Notes under the pieces: generated by a model
What the model was told of the DNA's origin: nothing
Database searches by the model: none
What the model saw: the letters and a program-made list of their open reading frames with translations, nothing else
Position numbers and translations under genes: made by a program
Assembly: GCA_963575645.1 (NCBI GenBank)
Contig: OY754473.1
Coordinates: 6,324,001 to 6,388,000 of the forward strand
Direction: 5' to 3'
DNA length: 64,000 bases
Origin: Xanthostigma xanthostigma
Taxonomy: Eukaryota > Arthropoda > Insecta > Raphidioptera > Raphidiidae
In this document: in pieces, positions 33,970 to 45,220 of the stretch
How positions within the stretch are numbered: the first letter of the stretch is position 1
Layout of the letters: the number at the start of each line of letters is the position of its first letter

Positions 33970-34158
33970 TTGATAAAGGGGTATGCGAATTGTCTCGCAG
34001 TGAAACGCGATGGGGCAAAGGTGGAGTTTTTAAAAAAATAATTCCGGGGTGAACGATAAACGGGTATGCGAATTGTAATTCCGGGGTGAACGATAAAGGG
34101 GTATGCGAATTGTCTCGCAGTGAAACGGGAAGGGGCAATTGTGGAATTTTTAAAAAAA
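33970..34158. repeat. Tandem repeat with gggtatgcgaattgtctcgc unit
   Basis: Units joining attccggggtgaacgataa, gggtatgcgaatt and tctcgcagtgaaacg recur about three times, with another piece at 34714-34752. The MITE at 34159-34713 interrupts the array. A 106-codon minus-strand frame (33920-34240) mirrors the repeats (SLRDNSHTPLS) and is not a gene. Confidence 0.7.
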
Positions 34159-34713
34159 AATTGGTTGTCTGTAAAGTCGGTTTACGGACGATAGTTTTAC
34201 GTGATAACGTATTCCGTAATACATAACCTAAACCTCCCAAAATTTGGTTTCAATCCGCTTATCCTTGGTGTCGGAATGATAAGAAATGTCAAAAGTGACG
34301 TTTGCAACTGTCACAGTATTATGTTCTAATAATAATTAGTTATTCCAATACTTAACTTAGAAGGCGTTGCATTTCACAAAATACTAATGTCAAAAAATTG
34401 AATAGAAATGCAGCCGTTTTCATGTTGCATTTATACAGCTATTTTTCTATATAAATTTGTATAAAAAAACTGTTTAGGCAAATTCTGTTATACGAAATCT
34501 ATGTAAAATGTTCTCCTCTTTCGTTTAAGACTGGTTTCAAACCGATCTGATTTAAATTGAGCGAGAAATTAGCAAAAAGCACGCACAGGGTCAGGCGGAA
34601 CGTTACGCGTTACGAACGTTAGGAACGTTACACTTTTTCGTGCATGCAGCCGGTGTTTTATTAATTTATAAGATTGGTGATTCATCAATTTATAAGACGT
34701 TATCACGTCAAAA
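34159..34713 (+). mobile_element. MITE M1, internally replaced copy
   Basis: Keeps the M1 left end (ttggttgtctgtaaagtcgg) to about 34232 and the right end from about 34577 to 34713. The middle is different and includes cccaaaatttggtttcaatc, also found in repeat X near 62490. It may be a hybrid or a recombinant. Confidence 0.65.
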
Positions 34714-34752
34714 ACAATTCCGGGGTGAACGATAACGGGGTATGCGAATTAA

Positions 34753-34866
34753 ATAGTTAATTGTTTGAATAGAACTGCGTGTTCTAAAAAATGTATATTT
34801 AATTGACAGTCAATTAAATATATATTTTTTAGAAAACGCAGTTCTATTCAAACAATTAACTATTAA
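34753..34866. repeat. 114 bp palindrome
   Basis: Arms agttaattgtttgaatagaa and complement face each other around about 34809. No ribozyme-like core is seen in it. Confidence 0.75.
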
Positions 34867-35781
34867 CAAAATGCCGCTCAGAATAAGTAATCATTTGCCA
34901 AATTTTGAAAAAAATGCAGGACGTAACGTTGACACTCAAACAAATATTAGGTCGCTCAAATATTATGAAGTTGTCCATTTTGTATTTTAAGTAACTCAAA
35001 TGGATGTTTGTAAGTTGCTGTTCTGTTGATTTCTCGTCACGCGCAGTCAGTCGCTCACTTAGTAATTTAGTCACCCAACTATTATTTTCTCGTCACGCGC
35101 AGTCAGTCGCTCACTTAGTAATACAGTAACCCAAATTGATTATTTTTGTCACCCAAAATTGTAATTTATAGTCACTCGTTTAAATACTACCCTTAAAAAA
35201 ATGTATAGTCTCAAAAAATCTATATCAACGCACTGAAAAGTTGAAAATAAATATACTTCTCCTCTACAAAATTCAAATAAAGGTTGATGATTTAACCATT
35301 GCCCTTCTTAATGATTTTAAGACAATATGTTATATTTTCATACAGCTAAACATCCAAGGACAACTTTAAAACTACATATTTACCAAATTTCAACATTAAA
35401 TTAAGTAGTTTCTGAACCTATTTACAAATGTTACAAATTCAAATTTCGTTTGTGAGCCGCAAGACAAATTATATATTCAACACACCCCATTTATTCATGT
35501 CAGAGAAACATCAAATTAAAATTTAAACGGTTTGTCACTAATTAATATCGTCAATTAACAAAATAATTATAGAACACTTCTAAATACCGTCATAGAATAT
35601 TTAAATAACCGCGGGATAATTTGTTTAATGTCGTTACGGAGGTATAATTAAAAAAAAACAGAATGTTGCGTGAGAGAAATAATTTTAAATTTGTATAATT
35701 GCAAATTAATTTAAAATGAATTTATTGTATCGATAACTAATAGCTATAATAAAAGTTTTTGTAATTTCAATTGATTAATTT
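34867..35781. other. Unassigned AT-rich DNA with right block of a gtgactaaatt repeat
   Basis: Positions about 35040-35180 repeat cgcagtcagtcgctcactta twice, facing the block at 33740-33855. The remainder is AT-rich with nothing recognised. Confidence 0.4.
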
Positions 35782-35850
35782 AATAGACGCTAATGACCTC
35801 AGTTGTCGAGCATCCATAATAATGGACAGAGAGACTCTCGCTCTCTCTGT
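35782..35850. repeat. TAGACGCT motif next to a gagagag hairpin
   Basis: 35782-35820 is a copy of the ~40 bp motif (aatagacgctaatgacctca). Directly after it, 35823-35850 forms a hairpin, gacagagagact facing ctctctctgtc. Confidence 0.6.
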
Positions 35851-36441
35851 CTATCATATATATTAATACGCTAAGGTTAAAGATGTTTGCCTCCCTTTTT
35901 AGAAAAAACCTCACAATTTCTCCACATAAATTCTATATCATTTTACAGATAACTGCTTGCTCTACTGACATCGACAGCTAAAAAATTTATTATTGCTTTT
36001 GTTTTGGAAAACTAATTAAAATACAGCAACGCTGAACAACGTCTGCCACCTAACGGCTTTAATTTTGAAACAACGTCAACACTTCGATCTGTCATCTGAC
36101 CTTCATATTGTAATACAACAGACACAATACTGCATACTGCCATCTGAAGACTTTAATTTTGAAACAGCGAGCAACGCTGAACGTCACAGAAATGCTGCAT
36201 GATGCCATCTGACGGCTTAGCTCAACGCTTTTGCTACTTGCGTTTCGATATGACAATTTTAGTAAAATATTTCTTCGATCTGTCATCTGAGCTTCATATT
36301 TTAATACAACAAAAAGAAGAACGTTATAACAGTGTGCAAAATTAGAAACGAATTGAATACCTGCAATCATATTTAAAAAATAATTTTGTAAAGTGATTAT
36401 TATATTTATTTAGTGCAAATAATTCGCACAGGTCACACTAG
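35848..36441 (+). repeat. Dispersed repeat A, copy 2
   Basis: Same layout as 13290-13853, with small indels. The ~90-codon minus-strand frame is shifted near both ends, which argues against translation. Confidence 0.8.
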
Positions 36442-36640
36442 TTAGTTTAAAATAGAATAATATGAATAACGTTTTTTTATTATATCAACAACGTTTCGAA
36501 GCGTGAGGCACTCACTGTATCTATATTTCATTTAAAACGAGTGTCCCACGCTTTTAAATGTTGTAAGAAGAGAAATAAATAATTTATTGTTTTTACTGTT
36601 CAGTCCGTTGGTATCAGCGCATTTTTAAAATATTTTTGGA

Positions 36641-36822
36641 AGCGTACTTGTTTTGCCCTCCTGGATACGCCAGTGCTTACGGCCTAAAAATAGACAGAAG
36701 TATATATGTTTGCACCTTAATAGTTCGATTGCGATTTTATTCCTATGCTCAGTACAGAATAAAAGTATATGGTTATAACATAAAGTCGAGAAACGGACGT
36801 TAAACGCATTATTATTATTATT
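36641..36822 (+). repeat. Repeat V fragment followed by a SINE1 tail
   Basis: 36641-36770 is the last ~130 bp of repeat V. Next, 36783-36822 matches the 3' end of SINE1 (gtcgagaaacggacgttaaa) and ends in an ATT run, showing the natural SINE1 tail. Confidence 0.7.
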
Positions 36823-37157
36823 TAGTAAGGCACCACGCACGGCCTTGCCGCCGCATCGCGCGGAACATTCCGTTGGCCAAACGTAGGACGAGTAATCTCG
36901 TTACACCATATCTGTGTACAGGTTGGGTCTATTTCTAATCGAACGAAACACATCCTTTCATAAACGTAGATACTGTTAATAGATACTATTAATCATTGGC
37001 AAATATTTGCTTCCAATGCTTGTCTCCCCCTAATCTAACAGTATACGATGACTACACACTGATCAAGCCTGGCCCAATGTTCCTTGGCGAATATTTGCTT
37101 CCAGAAAACTTTACTCTCGCTCAATTATTTTGCGGTGGGTATTAACGCTATATAATT
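36823..37157. other. Unassigned DNA
   Basis: The phrase aatatttgcttcca occurs twice (about 37001 and 37089). Nothing else recognised. Confidence 0.35.
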
Positions 37158-37345
37158 TATACCAATATCATAAAGAGGTAAAGTTTGTAAGTTTGGATGT
37201 AGGACGTAATCTCCGAAACTGCTTATCCGATTTCAAAAATTTTATCACCAATATTTAGAATGGATCTTCAGGATGAACATAGGCTATATATTATCGCGTT
37301 AAAATAAAAGCGCTTTCGTGGAGACCGATATTGCAATGTTCGACG
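37158..37345 (-). repeat. RTE-like CTAG repeat R1, copy 7, truncated
   Basis: Inverted unit from accaatatcataaagaggt to about the cgttcgacg motif; lacks the CTAG terminus. Confidence 0.7.
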
Positions 37346-37737
37346 TAAAAACGGGCGAAGAAATTCGAGTATTTTCGGACATCCTGTGCTATTGTTCCAA
37401 TTGGAAACAATATATTTGCATATCGATTTATGCGTTGCCTACTTGTTTTTCATTTGGTTTCATGTCGAATAAATACAGATGTATATCTCACGTAATAACA
37501 AACGTATAAATAAAGATTTATTCTCAAAGACGACAAATGCTCACCTTTCATTGCAATTGGCGTGTTTGTAGACTGCTCGTGTTTGTTCCTATTTTTAGCT
37601 ACAGATATGTTTAACGAGATTTTAGATATAGGGATATCCATTGAATTCACAAACATGTTCCATGTTCAACTTTTGTGCTTTTTTATATAGAAATAGAAAA
37701 ATAGTCGAAAACTAGGTAATGTTGGAAGGTGTCATCT

Positions 37738-38070
37738 AGAAAGCTGAAGAGTTTGTTTGTTTGGCTGAACGCGTTAATCTCAAGAACTACTGGTTCGAAT
37801 TGAAAAAAAAAATTTTTTGTTGGATAGCCCATTTATCGAGGAAGGCTATAGGCTATATAATATCACGCTACGACCAATATGAGCGGAGCATCAATGAAAA
37901 ATGTTGCAAAATATAACTCAAAATTTGTCCGTCCAACAAAAACTTTCGAACGATCATCATGAAATTTGGACACATTCATCTTGCTAAACTAAGATGAACG
38001 TGCGTACTCATGTCCCTCCCCCAATTCGGTCTTTTGCGCCCGGGTGAATCCGGGCAGGACCGCTAGTTCT
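37738..38070 (+). repeat. RTE-like repeat B, copy 1
   Basis: Runs from aaagctgaagagtttgtttg to gggcaggaccgctagt. It has the look of a short RTE-type 3' segment or derived SINE. Other copies: 44888-45080 plus 45935-46090, 53072-53412, and fragments at 48888-48935 (inverted) and 52554-52600. Confidence 0.75.
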
Positions 38071-38250
38071 GTATAAAATAATAATCTCATATTCGGATTC
38101 AGTGCCCTAGAAAACATCTTTCTAGAGTTTGGGATTTTTTAAGGTTGTGAATTCATTGAATATTTCTATATATCTAAAATCCTGCTAAACATATCTGTAG
38201 CTAATTGGTTTTTAGGCTATGCCCCCCTGGACACTTTTTCGATCAATTAA

Positions 38251-38577
38251 TATAGTACGCGCCACGAATCTAAAAGACTCGGAAGTTAGATGCGAATGCA
38301 GGCTTGCGCTTGTACAGTCTGTTGAACAACTACAAACTCGCAACTCAACAAAACTAAAATAGCAATAACAACTTTACAATAGCGTACTCGACTGTACTTT
38401 AAAGCAGGAAAGCGACAAGTGACAAAGGCAGCGAGCGATCGCGGCCAATCACCGACGAGCGCACGTTCCGGTAAGGTAGCTGGGAGGTGGTGGGAGTAAC
38501 AACGACTCTAAAAAGTGCCTTTGCGACGGTGTTTGTGACTAACTTCCGAACCTTTTAGATCCGTGGGGCGTACTATA
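38251..38577 (-). mobile_element. MITE M2, copy 2
   Basis: Inverted relative of 21892-22216 with the same ends; inserted in element Y, flanked by TATA on both sides. Confidence 0.82.
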
Positions 38578-38640
38578 ACCGACTACCAAATCCCATAAGG
38601 TTTGTGCGGGATCATTTCCAAAAAATCTACATACTTTTGG

Positions 38641-38973
38641 CCACAGATATACTATCATAAGTGCAGAGCATTAAATTTTGCGCAACAAACGAATCTTTTA
38701 AATTGACAGTTAATTTGAACGAAAACGGTTTGTTCTATATATGTATATAAATTTTTCGCACGTGTAGACAGTTATGTATGTGTGTGTGTTAAACAAAATT
38801 TGCATATAATGTCTCTAATATTCACACCATTTCTGCTTATAATCGAATCGTGTCGTGAACTTTACTTGTGTGAATTATTATGACGCACTGCGATACGATA
38901 AAGTCTTCCAAAAGTAATTGAAGCGATCTTATTCTATGTAAATCAGTCCAATGTTCTACATCAGTGATGTCAA
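38641..38973. other. Unassigned AT-rich DNA
   Basis: Short TG run near 38780. Nothing recognised. Confidence 0.35.
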
Positions 38974-39350
38974 AGCATATACTTTTATTCTATACTGAGC
39001 ATAGGAATAAAATCGCAATCGAATCATTAGGGTGCAAACATATACTTCTGTCTTTTTTTGCGCCGTAAGCACAGGCGTATCCAGGAGGGCAAAACAAGCA
39101 CGGGGGACCCGGCTTAAGAAATTTCTAATGTGCTCCCTCCTGGGCCAAAAGCTGGGTACGCCCATGTTAACGTCATAGAAAAAGGCAAAGTTTTTGAAAC
39201 AGAGATACTTTATTCAGATTGAATGCAAGAACATCAACTAATCCTATCATCGGAGAAATCAGGGAATTACATCGAAGAAAGAGACGCAGATATATATTCG
39301 ATACGCTTTGTTGCCTTCGCTCACCGCACATTGAGTAGATAGACAATGAT
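38974..39350 (-). repeat. Dispersed repeat V, copy 4
   Basis: Inverted copy with both the catgggcgtacccag-type and tcctggatacgcc-type blocks, ending at the same edge as 18862. Confidence 0.75.
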
Positions 39351-39370
39351 TCATAAGAGTAAATTATTAA

Positions 39371-39938
39371 ATACTAGAGTGACCTATGTGAATTATTCGC
39401 ACTAAATAAGTATAATAATTATCACTTTACAAAATTATTTTTTAAATATGATTGCATGTATTCAATTCGTTTCTAATTTTGCACACTGCTTATAACGTTC
39501 TTCTTTTTGTTGTATTACAATATGAAGCTCAGATGACAGATCGAAGAAATATTTTACTAAAATTGCCATATAGAGGCGCAAGTAGCAAAAGCGTTGAGCT
39601 AAGCCGTCAGATGGCATCATGCAGCATTGCTGTGACGTTGTTCAGCGTTGCTCGCTGTTTCAAAATTATAGCCGTCAGATGGCAGTATGCATATTATGAC
39701 AGATCGAAGTGTTGACGTTGTTTCAAAATTAAAGCCGCCAGATGGCAGACGTTGTTCAGCGTTGCAGTATTTTAATTAATTTACAAAAACAAAAGCAATA
39801 ATTAATTTTTTAGTTGTCGATGTCAGTAGAGCAAGCAATTATCTGTAAAATGATATATAATTTCTGTGGAGAAATTGTGTGGTTTTTTCTAAAAAGGGAG
39901 GCAAACATCTTTAACCTTAGCGTATTAATATATATGAT
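39371..39938 (-). repeat. Dispersed repeat A, copy 3
   Basis: Inverted copy, so the recurring ~90-codon frame lies on the plus strand (39452-39715); it is shortened by changes at its end. Confidence 0.8.
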
Positions 39939-40789
39939 ATGGTTCTTGTGCTCTCGCCTGAATAAATCGTGAATGACTTTCGGAAGACTGTATAACAATA
40001 ATGCGGCGAGGTATTTATTGAGGAGGTAAAGCTATAAGGCAAGTCCGGCAACATACAAACATTAAAGTATTGACCTTTGACGATCTGAAGATCACGAAGT
40101 GCCACGAGAAACAATCATTTTGATTGCTCTTTGCTAAACGAGCTGTATACTCATTCTGACACTGACTTCACGTTACCCTTTGCGCCAGTAATTCGCGTCT
40201 ATTCGGTTTTGGAGCGACTCCAAAAATAGAGGTTATCAATTCGACGTAAATATTTTATTTGTTTGTTCAGCCATAACTTCTCGATGGGTTGACCGATTTG
40301 AAAAATTTCGACGCCATTTTGTTGAGAATATTTACGGCTTGGTTCCACATATTATTACATGATAACTTATCATGATAAAGATACAGTCAAATGTCAGCGT
40401 TTCATGTTTATAAAAAATCTGTTTTTTGAACCTTGTCCGATTTCGGACATTGCCCGATGTGACTCGGGCATTGTCGACATTGACCGGTCAATGTCGACAT
40501 TACCCTGATTCCGGACATTGACAGTAACATATAGATGTCAGACAAGTATTATTTATTGACGTTTTGCAAACCGAATAGAACCGACTTTTGTTACAATGCG
40601 TTTGTGATTCCAGTGTTTGTAATATAATAAGATTAACACCTTGCCACCATAATTTAGAACTCGGTATTCGTCGTTACGATGTTGGTAACATTTACCATAA
40701 CACTGTACAGTAGTGTGAAAACTCGCATTGCAACAATATCTACAGTTTCAATATCTATGTCACCTTTGACTATTTATTATAAAAAAAAA
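39939..40789. other. Unassigned DNA with a gtcgacattg palindrome
   Basis: No gene recognised. Near 40470-40501 the perfect palindrome gacattgaccggtcaatgtc sits among several cggacattg phrases. Confidence 0.45.
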
Positions 40790-41056
40790 ACAAGTCAGAT
40801 CATTTAGTCGGGTCTAAATGTCCGCCAGGCGGTTACAAAACTGTCTATTGTACGTGGAGTGCGAGTAAGACGCTACGGGTAGGTTGAAACGTGAGAGAGG
40901 GCGTGTATGGGCAGAGTCGAAGCGTGCTGCGGTGCGATATACGCCGATATATACGCTCTGTCTCACATTTCAACCAACCCGTAGCGTCTTACTCGCACTT
41001 ACGTGTAATAGACAGTTGCAGACATTTTAGACCCGACAAAATTGATCTGCTATATT
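40790..41056. mobile_element. Hairpin MITE, ~265 bp
   Basis: Arms of ~105 bp face each other (gtgcgagtaagacgctacgg and complement; agatca-tttgtcgggtct at the outer edge). Non-coding. The loop holds a GC-richer 50 bp. Confidence 0.75.
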
Positions 41057-41340
41057 ATTTTTTAAATTTTATTTAATATTATTTTTGAAGGTTTTAACAT
41101 TTTAAAGTGCTTTTTTTGTCAATAAAATTTCGTAAAGTTAAAAATTCACGGCTTAGCTAGGCCCCACTGCTTTTCAGCCAGGTCTTCGATTTTGTGTTCG
41201 GACAAAGAAGTGTTATAGCTGCCTCAAAAAAGTTTGATGGCTCTTGGACTATTAGCTCTAAATCTCAGCAGAGGTATAATTAAAAAATAAACTTTTAACA
41301 GTTTTTTTTTAATTTTTATGTTGGAAGAAATTGACTTGGA
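41057..41340. other. Unassigned AT-rich DNA
   Basis: Nothing recognised. Confidence 0.35.
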
Positions 41341-41632
41341 AGCAGGGCCAAGGCCGTAGCCAGAAATTCACTTCGGGGGGGAGTCGAGCTCTGGACCAGA
41401 GACAATAAGTAATGAATTTATTTGAAAATAACCTTACATATAGATTTCGACGAAAGAGTTTAATGATTCATTTAATTTATTAAAAATGCATTACATTTCG
41501 ATTTTACTCGTTCTGAAAAACGTGGCATCCAATTATCGTATCACAGGTTCGAAAAAAGAGTCGAACATATTTTAGTGAGCGTGTATAAAATGGTGGGACC
41601 CCCAAAACACCCCCCTTGCCTACGGCTTTGAA
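41341..41632. mobile_element. Probable MITE with gccgtagcc ends
   Basis: Begins ggccgtagccagaaa, ends ccttgcctacggctttg, with a C-run near the right end facing a G-run near the left. The facing gccgtagcc/gcctacggc ends and mirrored G/C runs suggest an inverted-repeat element of ~290 bp. Confidence 0.5.
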
Positions 41633-42487
41633 GCAGGATTATGAATCTGATTTCAAACGTCCTAAAAATTAGTTTTCTCGCTATTGTAAATTATTTTTTA
41701 TGTATAAACAGGTACACAATACTTTGCAGAGATATACAATTCCGTTAGATTATGTTTGAATTGAACTACACTTTGTAGTGTTATTTCTAAAAGCTGCTTT
41801 AGATTAAGTTTTTGACTTGTGCATAGTCCGGTAAAAATTGACAAAAAAAATAGTGGTATAGGTATACAATAATTCGCATAGAGCTGAAAAGTGGTACTGT
41901 TACAAATGAAATATCAAAAGTCCCCACCGATCCTAACATCTGCTAAAAAATTTATGCAAGGTCAATGGTTAAAAGTATCGCTTTTTTGCGTTTTTCTCGT
42001 AAACGGTAAATGTTATCTAAAAATAGGTCAGACAAAAGTTGTAGATCATGCAATTGTCTACAAAAACTATTCTTATACTTTTTTTTCTACGTAGCACCAT
42101 TCTTTTGAAATGGTGATTTCATACATCGAAAATACTATGTAGTATGCATATTAATATTTAACGTTATTTTTGATACCTAATTATACGTTCAGTTGTTGAA
42201 CTTGGCTTGACACGCTGCCACGTGTCTAGATATAAATAATTGGAATTTTGAAAATCCCTTCGGAGGATATATTCTTGAAGGTTGAATTTTGGAAATATGC
42301 AAGAAAAAAAATCGATTTTTGCAAAATATTTACTAGAATACTTAAGGGGTTAAATTTTTTTTTTATTTGAACAATATTAATACATACAGAAAAAAAAATA
42401 AATAAATAAGGTTCAATAAAAACAAAGACGTGTGCTTTAATTGCAATGAGGGGTCTAATATGTTATTTTTTCTCCAAAAAGAAAGTT
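41633..42487. other. Unassigned AT-rich DNA
   Basis: Nothing recognised. A 67-codon frame (41891-42094) has no features. Confidence 0.35.
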
Positions 42488-42565
42488 TAAGTTCACATAA
42501 TAAAGCCACACTGCCTGTATTAGCAAATATTGTCGGCAGGGTTTGGCACTGCGACCCGAGTTTTT
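42488..42565 (+). repeat. Short repeat N1, copy 2
   Basis: Shares gccacactgcct and ttgtcggcagggttt with 7783-7868. Confidence 0.65.
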
Positions 42566-42599
42566 TTTAATTATGTGTATAGATTTGGGGAATAAATAA

Positions 42600-42850
42600 C
42601 TTGACGATGAAAAATCACTGTGACCAGCCGTCTAGAATGATCACTGTGATCTGACACAAGAGGTAACTGCGTTCCAAAGTAACGTATATTGTTCCATGTC
42701 ACCGCAAGCACGACGCTCGCTCCAACCGAGTAGCCGACGTAACGTCCGATCGAGTGTTTGCTCGGTCGAGAAAAAGTCACGATGATTTTTCACTGTGATT
42801 TTTGTGTACCTGGAATAACAGTCACTGTGATCAGTAACGACTTTATTCCA
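42600..42850. repeat. Cluster of TCACTGTGA palindromes
   Basis: The 9 bp palindrome tcactgtga occurs four times in 250 bp (about 42616, 42642, 42799, 42832), mostly inside aaatcactgtga or gatcactgtgatc contexts. It may be subterminal repeats of a MITE or a protein-binding cluster. Confidence 0.5.
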
Positions 42851-43185
42851 TGTTTAATTCTGTACGTCTAAATCACGCTTTAGCGCTGAATTGTACAAAG
42901 TTATAAACATATACCTGCTATATGCAGCAGCTCGGAGTGTGTTTATAAGCTAATTTTCTCAGATAAACGGTTCGAGTACTATTTGAAAATAACCCCGATC
43001 TGAGTTGGCTGTGCACCATCTATTGTTAGCATTATATATACTTTACTGTAATCATTCAGGAACACGGGCAATTTAGTAAAATATCAGTTGCCGACTAAAG
43101 ATGATGGATACCTGTTAATTTCTTGAACCGGGTACCTGTCCGCTCGTGCTGCGAACAAAAACCCGCTTATTAACACTGTAATGTA
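42851..43185. other. Unassigned DNA
   Basis: Nothing recognised. Confidence 0.35.
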
Positions 43186-43795
43186 CTTTTTAGCGATGTG
43201 TCGCTTCTGAGCGAGTCGTTCATAATGAACGACTCCTTTATCGGAGCGGAGCGAGTCGCTCTTTTTTTTTTTTGTGAATGACTCACTCCGAGCGCCATTG
43301 CTCTGTGCTGAGCTGTTCTGTACTGTTGCATTCGCACATTTACAGAGCGCACACAGCACAGGCCACAGAGGCACTAATGAATTTTGCACGTACGGATTAA
43401 TGTTGAATGACACACTGTAAGTGTAATAGTACTAAGCTTACACTGACTTAAACCATTCACATTGACGTCGTTGACAAAGATATAATATTGTATAACAATA
43501 AACATTATTATTGTTAAGTTTTTATTACACTTTATAGTTTATCCGAAATGCGAATAATATAAGATCAGAATCATATTAAAATGAGCTCAGAGCTGAGTGT
43601 GTGTATTGTGCTGTGCAATGCTACGTGACTCATGAGCATGCATGATGACAGTTCACACCTCTGCAGTCTGCACTCTTGTGTAGTGCGTACTGTCTAGTGT
43701 CGCTCATTTGAACGACTCGCTCTGAGCGACTCTTTTTAGTGAGCGGAGCGCACGGAGCCAGCTCCCAATAAAGAGTCATGTACTTTTTGATAGTT
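43186..43795. mobile_element. hAT-like non-autonomous element W, copy 1
   Basis: About 610 bp, same interior as 60292-61118 without the insertion: gagcgagtcgttcataatga on the left, gaacgactcgctctgagcga on the right. Its extreme ends are worn (gcgatgtgtcgc instead of tagtgatgtgtcgc). Many gagcgac repeats are scattered through it. The minus-strand frame at 43084-43413 extends past its left edge and is not a gene. Confidence 0.75.
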
Positions 43796-43994
43796 CGTGT
43801 ACAGTGAGCGTCAAAAATATTCATACTTTATATACCTACAAGCGTGTCAAAAGCTGGACCCGCAATCAGCAAACCTATAAATATAAAGAGTAAATAGTTT
43901 TCACGATTTCAGCTTGCGAATTCACTGTGTTAAAACTCTTAAGACACCCACACCATAATAATTTCCTGACTTTTTATAACGCTTCCTCTAAACC
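43796..43994. other. Unassigned DNA
   Basis: Nothing recognised. Confidence 0.3.
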
Positions 43995-44165
43995 AGGCAT
44001 GTCAAACTCATATGATATTGTGGGCCGTATTATCTGTTTTGTACTAAATTGGGGGCCGCATGTGTTTAATGTTAAAAAAAATTATTAATAAAATACGATT
44101 ATTGGAATGTTTATATTATTAATTTTTTTAACGTTTTGGCGGGCCGCGAGTTTAACATGACTCCT
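43995..44165. mobile_element. hAT-like remnant with gggccg ends
   Basis: Starts ccaggcatgtcaaactcata and ends gcgggccgcgagtttaacat, complementary in caaactc/gagttta. The CAGGNNTGTCAAACTC pattern is common at hAT ends. About 170 bp. Confidence 0.55.
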
Positions 44166-44517
44166 CGAAACAAATTGAATATCAAGATTGTTATTGTAAA
44201 CTGCGCAAACTTAATTGCTTTATACCACCTTCTTCTTCTTCTTTGTTTGTAATAATGGAATGTTTTTCAGTCGATTTTTGTTTAAAGACAAAACAATAAA
44301 CGCAGTAAGTCTTTTGTTCTTTGATAATAATTGAATAGCTTATTTCTGAAAATGTATTTTAATAAGTCAATGGTACTTTATATATTACTTGACGTACTGT
44401 CTTGAAGTAAATTTATAAGGCAATAAAACAAAATTATGTATATTTTAAAACAGTATATCTATACTAAAATGAGTTTATAATTATTTTCTATTAACGTCTT
44501 CTTAGTTATAAAAAGAC
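44166..44517. other. Unassigned AT-rich DNA
   Basis: Nothing recognised. Confidence 0.35.
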
Positions 44518-44600
44518 TCCGGGTCTCAGTGCCAAACCCTGCCGACAATATAGTGTATTTGCTTTTATAGGCAGTGTGGCTCTATATTGTATGAACTTAA
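44518..44600 (-). repeat. Short repeat N1, copy 3
   Basis: Inverted copy of the block at 7783-7868, sharing aaccctgccgacaatatagt. Confidence 0.65.
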
Positions 44601-45126
44601 CCTTGTTTTTGGACAAAATAAAAAAAATTTACCCCTTAATACGGCCCTTAAAACAACATTTTTTTACTTGATTTCAAAACTACATATCAATTCAACATTT
44701 GTGCCAAATTATATACTTAGGTATACACCCTTCAATATGTAAATCTAATGTCAGTAAACTTGTGTTTTCATAAAAAAGCCAATGTTATTTTATAATCGAA
44801 AAAAACTTGAAACGTAAGAAATTTACCACTATTTAATATACCTATGATTTTTTAAAATTATTATTAGGTATACGATGAAAACGATATCTATACTAATATA
44901 TAAAGCTGAAGAGTTTGTTTGTTTGAATGCGCTAATCTCAGGAACTACTGGTTCAAATTGAAAAAAAAAATTTGTTGGATAGCCCATTTAACGAGGAAGG
45001 CTATAGGCTATGTAATATCACGCTAAGACCATTAGGAGTGGAGCATTAATGAAAAATGTTGCAAAATGTATCTCAAAAATAAGCTTCTATTCAGGTGAAA
45101 TGCACTAACTAAATATACTCATATTA

Positions 45127-45200
45127 GCGTCGGATGGCTCAATCGGTAGAGCATGCGACTGTCGATATCAGGGTCGTGGGTTCAAGCCTCACGTTGGGCG
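45127..45200 (+). tRNA. tRNA-Lys-like pseudogene or SINE head
   Basis: The 74 nt run gcgtcggatggctcaatcgg ... gttgggcg closely follows a tRNA-Lys gene: D-arm ggctcaatcggtagagc, T-arm gtgggttcaagcctcac, acceptor end ttgggc. The anticodon stem has two mismatches and the loop reads GTC in the anticodon place; the 5' acceptor strand is disturbed. It is therefore probably a tRNA pseudogene or the promoter head of a SINE, not a working tRNA. Confidence 0.6.
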
Positions 45201-45220
45201 AAAATATTTTTATTTTTTTT

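Larger units (their letters stand above)
37598..38640 (+). mobile_element. Element Y, copy 1, with two nested insertions
   Basis: Facing ~55 bp segments, ttagctacagatatgttta and complement (37598 and about 38195), mark element Y. An RTE-like B repeat (37738-38070) and MITE M2 (38251-38577) have inserted into it. Copies at 51236-52005 and 54596-54775 show the uninterrupted joints and extend Y outward to aaatcccata-ggtttgtgcg. Non-coding; class unknown. Confidence 0.65.

Noticed and set aside
33920..34240. 106-codon minus-strand frame as a gene
   Set aside because: It translates the tandem repeat at 33970-34158 and the start of MITE M1.
34753..34866. Another hammerhead palindrome
   Set aside because: A clean palindrome, but no GAAA-linked core and no direct repeats outside.
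36480..36560. Hammerhead motif around acaacgtttcgaagcg
   Set aside because: GAAACG and a stem are present but no CUGANGA-like core stands in the right place.
45127..45200. Functional tRNA gene
   Set aside because: The anticodon stem has mismatches, the acceptor stem is disturbed and it lies in a transposon nest; pseudogene or SINE head is likelier.
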